A stretch of 48,342 nt of DNA, taken from assembly GCA_022567555.1 (NCBI GenBank), contig JADFGT010000008.1, forward strand, positions 1 through 48,342. The letters run 5' to 3'. The notes beneath the pieces were generated by a model. That model saw only the letters and a list, made by a program, of their open reading frames with translations, did not search any database and was not told the DNA's origin. Source of the DNA: Armatimonadota bacterium (GTDB lineage Bacteria; Armatimonadota; Fimbriimonadia; Fimbriimonadales; ATM1). Shown here one piece after another: positions 43,611 through 48,342 of this stretch; the stretch's first letter is position 1; each line of letters begins with the position of its first letter. A program made the position numbers and the translations under genes.

Positions 43611-43803
43611 AGAGAGGCCGTTATTCTGTCCGGAGCCCGAACGCCGATCGGTTCATGAAGGGACTCATTGACGGCCCTGCCCGCGCCTCGCCTCGGGGCA
43701 GTTGAGATAGAGATGGCCCGGTAGGGAGCCGGCGTCGCACCCGACCAGGTGGACGGAGTGCTGATGTGCGACATGCTTTCGGGCGGCATCGGGCAGGCTG
43801 ATC
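43611..43803 (+). pseudogene. Decayed 5' fragment of a thiolase (acetyl-CoA acetyltransferase) gene
   Basis: One frame reads REAVILSGARTPIGS, a stop (TGA), then SLTALPAPRLGAVEIEMAR, a stop (TAG), then GAGVAPDQVDGVLMCDMLSGGIGQA. This is the thiolase N-terminus (VIlsaaRTPiGsf...Lga.ai..a...aGv.pdqVdevimG...GigQ) with two nonsense codons, and it stops about 65 residues in. A shifted frame then reads LIDLFKTAETAQGRRSAPRYR. Up to 44115 there is about 310 nt with no gene. A gene remnant. Confidence 0.65.
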
Positions 43804-44115
43804 GACCTGTTTAAGACCGCCGAGACTGCACAGGGCCGTAGGAGCGCGCCGCGATACCGTTAGTGCAGCGGTGCACGTGCATTTATGGCCCGGATGGTCT
43901 CTGAGGTGGGGTCGTTGGCTCCCTGGCGAGAAGGCATCTTTCTATGGGTTCAAACGCACGGGAAATCGGCCGAACCCGAGGGCTGTCAACCGTCAGCGGC
44001 CACCACGGACGGCACCGCCATGTAGAACCGGCCCGATCTGCGCTGCATCGAACCCGGCACATTGCGTGGAAAGTCGGCAACTGGCGAAATAATCGAAAAA
44101 AGTCCAAAAAAAGTG

Positions 44116-44144
44116 TTGGCAAACGCGCGAATGTTTGATATAGT
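44116..44144 (+). promoter_or_regulatory. Strong sigma70-type promoter
   Basis: TTGGCA (44116-44121), 17 nt, TATAGT (44139-44144), inside an AT-rich stretch. Predicted transcription start near 44151, about 235 nt before the metalloprotease gene. Confidence 0.7.
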
Positions 44145-44150
44145 ATAAGT

Positions 44151-44269
44151 GCCGGGTTGGCCCAGGACGGTTACCGGAGTGGCCCCGAATGGGCCGGGTG
44201 AGGGAAGCCGTGTACACCGAAGCCGTAAAGGACCACGCGACCAACCCGAGAGGGGTGGGACCGCCCACC
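44151..44269 (+). ncRNA. Structured leader RNA, possible riboswitch or thermosensor
   Basis: Starting at the predicted transcription start, CGGGTTGG (44153-44160) pairs with CCAACCCG (44241-44248) to close an 80-nt domain. Inside is a hairpin GGCCC-CGAAT-GGGCC (44181-44195) and the linkers GAGGGAAGCCG and CACCGAAGCCG. A second hairpin, GGTGGG-ACCG-CCCACC (44254-44269), follows. I compared it with the common riboswitch classes I know (cobalamin, TPP, SAM, glycine, c-di-GMP, guanidine) and found no match. Confidence 0.45.
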
Positions 44270-44384
44270 TCGCATACCCATCGTGGCCTCACCTTTCCAT
44301 TCATCAACAAACTGCGGGCACCTGTGGTGTGGCTCGCTCCTGGGTGGAGGTAGCCGGACGTAGAGCACGAAAGGAGAAATGTCA

Positions 44385-45476
44385 ATGACTTCGAAAACAA
44401 AGTCCAAGCAAGAACGAGATGAAACCATGGAGGGTAAAGCCCTCTGCTGTTCTCTGCCCGAGGTCCAAGAGCGTGACCTCAGCCACATTGCGGATGGTCA
44501 CAGAGTCCGTCTTATAGCTCTCTTGTCCAAGATGTGGGTGAATGGCACGAATCTAACTTACTTCCTCTTCAAGCAGCCCGCTGGGTGGCGCGGCGGAAAT
44601 GACCAGGACCAGGCAGTGCGGGACGCATTCGCGACATGGAAGGAATTGGGCATCGGCCTCACTTTTCAGGAAGTGGATGACGCTGCCGATGCCATGATCC
44701 GGATAGGTTTCGACCAGTCCGACGGTTCGTGGTCTTACGTGGGCCGGGACTGCATCGACCTCGCTCCGGACCCTGCGGAGCGCACGACCAACTACGGCTG
44801 GGATCTCACAACTCCTTATGGTCGCGACACAGCATTGCACGAACTGGGCCATGTCTTGGGTTTTCCCCACGAGCACCAGAACCCGCGAGCTGGCATCGTG
44901 TGGGACGAGGAGAAAGTCTACGAGAGCTTGGGTGGTCCACCGAACAACTGGTCTCGGGACAAGACAGACTGGAACATCATTCGCAAGATCCCGGCGAACA
45001 CTGTGGATGGATCGGACTGGGACAAGGACTCGATCATGCACTACCAATTCGAGGCAGGCCTGATTCGGCAACCATCAGCCTACCGGACACAGCCGCTGAT
45101 TCCGGCCAGTGGCCTCTCGCCAGTTGACATCGAGACCGCCAGACGCATCTATCCTGCGCTGGAGGAGCGACTGCCAGAACTCCGGCCCTTTGAATCGCAA
45201 CGGTTTAATATTGCTGCCGGTGAACAAGTGAACTTCGTTATACACCCGGCAATAAGTCGAGAATACACTCTACAAACGTTCGGCCAGATGGACACAGTGA
45301 TGGTTCTCTTCGAGGTGCGTAACGGTACGCCGGAATATATTGATGGTGATGATGATAGCGGTCTGGACTATAACGCAAGGATCATCGCTCGCCTACAGCG
45401 CGGCCGCGAGTACCTCGTCCGAACGCGCCTTTACTACGCTTTGGCCCAAGGCAACGGTGCGATGTTTCTCTACTGA
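44385..45476 (+). CDS. Astacin-like (M12A-type) zinc metalloprotease with C-terminal PPC-like domain
   Basis: A 363-residue protein. The zinc site HELGHVLGFPHEHQNP (HExxHxxGxxH plus the astacin-like EHxxP) is followed by the Met-turn SIMHY, so the catalytic domain spans about 45-260. The last 95 residues (FNIAAGEQVNFVIHP, DTVMVLFEVRNG, DGDDDSGLDYNARIIARLQ) look like a PPC-type beta domain. There is no signal peptide: the N-terminus is MTSKTKSKQERDETMEG, an odd feature for this family. The ATG at 44385 is preferred because GGAG lies 8 nt before it; an ATG at 44379 is too close. A secreted nuclease-like gene follows 55 nt downstream. Confidence 0.82.
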   Translation: MTSKTKSKQERDETMEGKALCCSLPEVQERDLSHIADGHRVRLIALLSKMWVNGTNLTYFLFKQPAGWRGGNDQDQAVRDAFATWKELGIGLTFQEVDDAADAMIRIGFDQSDGSWSYVGRDCIDLAPDPAERTTNYGWDLTTPYGRDTALHELGHVLGFPHEHQNPRAGIVWDEEKVYESLGGPPNNWSRDKTDWNIIRKIPANTVDGSDWDKDSIMHYQFEAGLIRQPSAYRTQPLIPASGLSPVDIETARRIYPALEERLPELRPFESQRFNIAAGEQVNFVIHPAISREYTLQTFGQMDTVMVLFEVRNGTPEYIDGDDDSGLDYNARIIARLQRGREYLVRTRLYYALAQGNGAMFLY

Positions 45477-45531
45477 GCGACTACGCACGGGAAACAGGCA
45501 AGAGTCCAACACAGTGATGTGAGGAGGAAAA

Positions 45532-46569
45532 ATGACTATGAATAAGTTGATATCAACCGTGATCCTTTTGCTGTCAGCCCTTTTGGCCGGTTTGAGCAGC
45601 CCGAACACGGGTGTGGCAATTGCCACAGTTTCGCTGGAGGAACACATCACGATCACAACCTGGAACATCGAGAACATTGGAGGCGATGGGCGGGGATTCG
45701 CGAGCGGGTTTGGGCGAGGTAATAAACCACTGCGAACCCCGGCACAGCTACAGGCGATAGCTGACTTGATTCGTGATGAACTCGGGTCGACCATTATCGC
45801 CATTCAGGAAGTTTCCATCACGCATCAAGTGGATGGCGACTCTCGATGTGCGCCTCTCGACACCATCGCTGCGGAACTTGGGGATGATTGGGAGTACTTC
45901 ATCCAGCAAGTCGATGACATCCCCGAGGGTCACGACAACCTCTTCTGCGCGTACATGTGGGACGGGAGCGCGGTGAACATGCTGGAAGTCTTGCCCCTGA
46001 ACGTGCCGAACCTCAATCTTGCCGGTGCCAATCTGTTCGATCGCTCACCACTCGTCGGGTACTTTGAAACGATCAAGGACGGTCACGAAGGCAATGATTT
46101 CGTACTCGTCAATGTTCACATGAAATCAGGTCAGGGCAATGAAGAGAACCATTTGATTGCCATGACACTGATCGAGCACGGCCTCACGCGTAATCTTTTA
46201 CAGAATGAGATCAAAGAGAGCGACCGGATCATCCTCGGTGACTTCAATGACAATCCATACGCTTTGAGTCAGGCAGGAAACCAGCGATACTCGGATGCCC
46301 TTTACGTCCACATGGCTTTCAAGAAGTATGAGGATCTCGTGACTGAAGACTTTCATTCGACACGAATGGACAGCAACCTCACGAGCATCATCGATCACAT
46401 ACTCGTAAACGTTTCAACCAGAGGTCATATGTCCGATGTCGAGGCAGAAATCTTTCTGCCGAATGGCGGGGACAGCTCCACCTTCGCCGAATGGCGACAA
46501 ACCTTCAGCGACCATTTTCCCATCTCTTTTCAGCTTCGAATCGAGAACGATGATGATGTGGATTTCTAA
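45532..46569 (+). CDS. Secreted endonuclease/exonuclease/phosphatase (EEP) family protein
   Basis: A 345-residue protein with a signal peptide (about 1-24). The EEP fold motifs are ITTWNIENIGG, the metal-binding Glu in IIAIQEVS, VLVNVHMKSG, ILGDFNDNPY (Asp/Asn), IIDHILV and the final FSDHFPISF with catalytic His. This is the DNase I/phosphodiesterase superfamily; an extracellular nuclease or phosphatase is likely. GAGGAGG precedes the ATG by 4 nt. It is probably co-transcribed with the metalloprotease from the promoter at 44116. Confidence 0.85.
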   Translation: MTMNKLISTVILLLSALLAGLSSPNTGVAIATVSLEEHITITTWNIENIGGDGRGFASGFGRGNKPLRTPAQLQAIADLIRDELGSTIIAIQEVSITHQVDGDSRCAPLDTIAAELGDDWEYFIQQVDDIPEGHDNLFCAYMWDGSAVNMLEVLPLNVPNLNLAGANLFDRSPLVGYFETIKDGHEGNDFVLVNVHMKSGQGNEENHLIAMTLIEHGLTRNLLQNEIKESDRIILGDFNDNPYALSQAGNQRYSDALYVHMAFKKYEDLVTEDFHSTRMDSNLTSIIDHILVNVSTRGHMSDVEAEIFLPNGGDSSTFAEWRQTFSDHFPISFQLRIENDDDVDF

Positions 46570-46736
46570 ATCCTGATCGTGGGATAGCAGTTGCCCCACA
46601 GCAGGTTTTCTCGTGTTGGCCCCGTGTTGACCTCCTCCGGTCCGCGGGGCTCGATCCATACCTACCGTGCCCACCGTGTGCCGGCTGCCGAGGCGTCTCG
46701 GGGCCAGTCTCTGCAAACTCCAGCAGCCACGGGGCC

Positions 46737-47270
46737 GTGTCAGGGGCTTGGAGGTGTGAGGGGGTCGCTTGCGTCCTCGCTCTTGACCGAGAGCGGTTGA
46801 CTTCGGAGGCTGCCGGCGCCTTCGATCGGTGGTTGGAGGACAACTTCGGCGAGCGCGTCACGGAGAACCGTGGGCTGCGATACTCGGTGCCCCGCTACAA
46901 CGTGGATCGCGGCAAGGTGGCGGCGCTTGAGGCGAGTGTGCTCTGCGACACACATCTTTGTCTGACGCCGGTTGTTCAGCAGGTTGTGAGTATCTCAAAA
47001 ACAATGAGGTTGAAACGGAAGGCGCTTACCGCGCTCGCGATCGCAGTCATCACTAAAGACGAGGCCAGCATACGCGCGTACGCGCGGAGAAGCAGAGAGG
47101 CCGGCGTCACGACGCCCGTATTGATCGGCTTCCTAAGCGTCACTCTCGTGGCGCACGGATGTCCTGGAAGGAAGTGGGTGCTCATGGCGTTTGAAGGCTT
47201 TGATCACCGGGCCGCCGAGCGGGTCCTGTGCCACGCGAACGCCAAAACTGACAACCGCGTTCCGGCATGA
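46737..47270 (+). CDS. Hypothetical protein, possibly 5'-truncated
   Basis: An open frame of 177 codons with GC-rich third positions over most of its length, for example GAFDRWLEDNFGERVTENRG and KRKALTALAIAVITKDEASIR. The GTG at 46737 is only the furthest possible start; TTG at 46797 is another, and neither has a ribosome binding site. The region about 46793-46820 contains the second copy of a 28-nt repeat. I recognise no family. It may be the 3' part of a longer gene joined here by recombination. The 167 nt between the EEP gene and this frame hold nothing recognisable. Confidence 0.4.
   Translation: MSGAWRCEGVACVLALDRERLTSEAAGAFDRWLEDNFGERVTENRGLRYSVPRYNVDRGKVAALEASVLCDTHLCLTPVVQQVVSISKTMRLKRKALTALAIAVITKDEASIRAYARRSREAGVTTPVLIGFLSVTLVAHGCPGRKWVLMAFEGFDHRAAERVLCHANAKTDNRVPA
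46793..46820 (+). repeat. 28-nt direct repeat, second copy
   Basis: Matches 38060-38087 at 25 of 28 positions (GCGGTTGACTTCGG then AGGCTGCC and CGCC). Confidence 0.45.
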
Positions 47271-47595
47271 ACCGTGGGGAGCCCAACTTCCGCCGCCCTT
47301 ATCCCCCACCACCCTGACTCCCTACCGGGTTGCGCCCTCCAGAACAAAGAAGCCCCGCCGGCCAGGAGTCCAGAGGCCAGCAGGGCAGGATCTATAAATG
47401 AGTCAGCGAGTCTCTATCCTTGTTATGCCGTGCGCTGGAGCGACTGAGGACCGCAAATGTAGGGGGTTATCCCCTCATTGTAGGTACCGTCGCCGCTTTT
47501 TTGTGGCATAATAGGATTGCGGTCGGCAACGGACAAGGCTGACCGTACCGGCAGAGTTGGTCGTAGGCCGATTTTGGGGTATCTCTCGCTCTCTG
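47271..47595. other. Intergenic region before the tRNA
   Basis: 325 nt with no convincing gene. It contains an inverted repeat (GGGGGTTATCCCC near 47462) and TTTTTGTGG at 47498-47506, the same nine bases found beside the serine recombinase. The tRNA on the minus strand would be transcribed into it. Confidence 0.4.
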
Positions 47596-47697
47596 CGGAG
47601 AGAGGGGGATTCGAACCCCCGGCCCGCGTTGATTCCAAGTAAGGACACGGGCACGGCATTCTAAGTGCCGCGCATTCGACCGCTCTGCCATCTCTCC
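47596..47697 (-). tRNA. tRNA with serine-type body and anticodon UAG
   Basis: On the minus strand: acceptor GGAGAGA/TCTCTCC, G73, D-arm GCAGAGCGGTCGAATGC, anticodon stem CGGCA/TGCCG with loop CTTAGAA (anticodon TAG, reads CUA, Leu), and T-arm GGGGG-TTCGAAT-CCCCC. The D-arm, G73 and acceptor are those of tRNA-Ser. The variable arm is unusually long (33 nt with a 7-bp stem GCCCGTG/CGCGGGC), giving 102 nt. Position 37 is A, although UAG anticodons in bacteria normally have G37. CCA is not encoded (GCA follows). Charging by seryl-tRNA synthetase, which reads the long arm and not the anticodon, would put Ser at Leu codons. Confidence 0.65.
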
Positions 47698-47706
47698 GCA
47701 CGGTGC

Positions 47707-47832
47707 ATGTTTATGAAGGTCAAGGACCACAAACCAGAGACCACCAAAGAGCAGTTCTACGCTGACCTGAAACGGGCAAGTCGAAGGGTAAAGAAAACCC
47801 CGAAGGGTCAACGAGAGCCCCGCAAGCGATAG
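47707..47832 (+). CDS. Small basic ORF overlapping the transposase 3' end
   Basis: 41 codons (starting MFMKVKDHKPETTKEQFY) rich in Lys and Arg. 'TtKEQFYadLkrAS' is a pattern I associate with short ORFs next to IS1595-type transposases, but I cannot verify this. It is antisense to the last 25 nt of the transposase gene. No ribosome binding site. Confidence 0.4.
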   Translation: MFMKVKDHKPETTKEQFYADLKRASRRVKKTPKGQREPRKR

Positions 47833-48342
47833 GGAACCCACCAGTCAAGTTGAGTGTGCTGGGCCAAAAAGTGCTGAAACATGGGGATTGGGGACTTCCT
47901 GCGGTTGTATCTGAAGGTGTACTCGTTTAGGTACGACTGGAGATAATCGGCTCCACAGTGCTTGTACACGCCTCTCATTCCAGTCTTGAAGTTGCCCCAG
48001 AAGCCCTCGATTGAGTTGGTGTGAACGTTGCCCCGGACATAGACATGGTCCCAGTGGGTGATTCGCATATGCTTGTAGCCGTGCCTCTCCAGGCGGCGAT
48101 AGGCTCCGTGTTCGTCGGTATGAACAGTCGAACCGGGACTGATGACTGAACGCACGAAGGGTTCCAGGTCTGACCTGTCGCCCTTGGGGATTATCTCTGT
48201 GACGACCGGTCCGCCACGCTGGAGAGCACCTACGACGATCTGTTTCTTGCTGTACCGTCTGGTTTCGTCTTTGCCCCTCGGTTTGCCACCTATGAATGTC
48301 TCGCCTACCTCTACTTCACCAGACAGGGGTTCGTGGTCCTCA
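47808..48342 (-). mobile_element. IS1595-family transposase, partial (runs off the window)
   Basis: The minus-strand frame is open from the window edge to 47808 (about 177 residues present). It has the ISXO2/IS1595 pattern: LSGEVEVGETFIGGKPRG, SKKQIVVGALQRGGP, VHTDEHGAYRRLERHGYKHMRITH, VHTNSIEGFWGNFKTGMRGVYKH, and YLNEYTFRYNRR. In this family the first catalytic Asp lies in 'EVDETyiGG'; here the codon is GGC (Gly). The second Asp (VHTDEHG) and the Glu (NSIEGFW) are present. The N-terminal zinc part lies outside the window, as does one IS end. Confidence 0.85.

Noticed and set aside
43871-44092. Plus-strand ORF of 73 codons after the thiolase remnant
   Set aside because: Composition resembles noise and there is no ribosome binding site; the region is decayed sequence before a promoter.
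44151-44269. Cobalamin riboswitch
   Set aside because: GAGGGAAGCCG and CACCGAAGCCG resemble parts of the Cbl box, but the GCCACTG core and the usual order of helices are missing.
47594-47699. tRNA-Sec or amber suppressor tRNA
   Set aside because: tRNA-Sec has anticodon UCA and an 8-bp acceptor with its own D-arm; this one has UAG and a Ser-type 7/5 fold. Anticodon UAG reads CUA, not the UAG stop, which needs CUA.

Overview
The window is about 48.3 kb of a high-GC (roughly 58-60 %, by eye) bacterial chromosome. A KdsD-type arabinose-5-phosphate isomerase, nucleotide-sugar genes and a flagellar cap protein point to a flagellated diderm. Pseudopilin-like proteins (a YRSDYDG motif after the pilin helix, one paired with a small lipoprotein), DUF5916 and DUF1611 proteins, PPC/PD40 proteins and leaderless core promoters together suggest Armatimonadota or a similar phylum. 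That assignment is inference; there is no rRNA or ribosomal protein here to settle it.

Left end (0.1-3.7 kb, minus strand): a metal/mercury operon. An ArsR/SmtB-type repressor with its own operator is followed, through ATGA stop-start overlaps, by a MerT-MerP fusion, a small coupled ORF, and two consecutive redox genes. In each redox gene an in-frame TGA stands where the first Cys of a CxxC motif should be. Each TGA is followed, exactly 22 nt on, by the apical loop of a 6-bp hairpin with a G in the first two loop bases, which is the geometry of a bacterial SECIS element. I read these as two selenoproteins (a thioredoxin-like protein and a glutaredoxin-like protein), and this is the main discovery of the window. 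An MFS exporter lies just beyond.

Core chromosome (3.8-32.6 kb): a DUF5916 outer-membrane-type protein, M19 dipeptidase, acyl-CoA dehydrogenase, type II NADH dehydrogenase, an RmlC-like epimerase and RmlB dehydratase, tRNA-Glu, an HDOD protein, a dipeptide-epimerase/DUF1611 pair, FliD, a NatAB-type ABC exporter, LeuB, KdsD, an M20 dipeptidase, a DUF92 protein, a PPC-domain secreted protein, a PD40 beta-propeller, a phosphodiesterase-family protein and a large STN-domain protein. At least seven of these genes have a TAnnnT box 5-8 nt before the start codon and no Shine-Dalgarno, so they look leaderless.

Accessory region (32.7-48.3 kb): a large serine recombinase abuts a 5'-truncated pseudopilin gene and leads a small element (DnaB-N/DUF3987 protein plus short hypothetical genes). 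Next come a cassette for a membrane thioredoxin, a pseudopilin, a Cys-rich secreted protein and an anchored protein; a hybrid histidine kinase with an ANTAR response regulator; a thiolase pseudogene; and a strong sigma70-type promoter with a structured leader ahead of an astacin-like metalloprotease and a secreted EEP-family nuclease/phosphatase. The right edge has a 102-nt tRNA with a serine-type body but anticodon UAG, and an IS1595-type transposase that runs off the window with a substituted catalytic Asp. Genes here mostly have strong ribosome binding sites, unlike the core genes.
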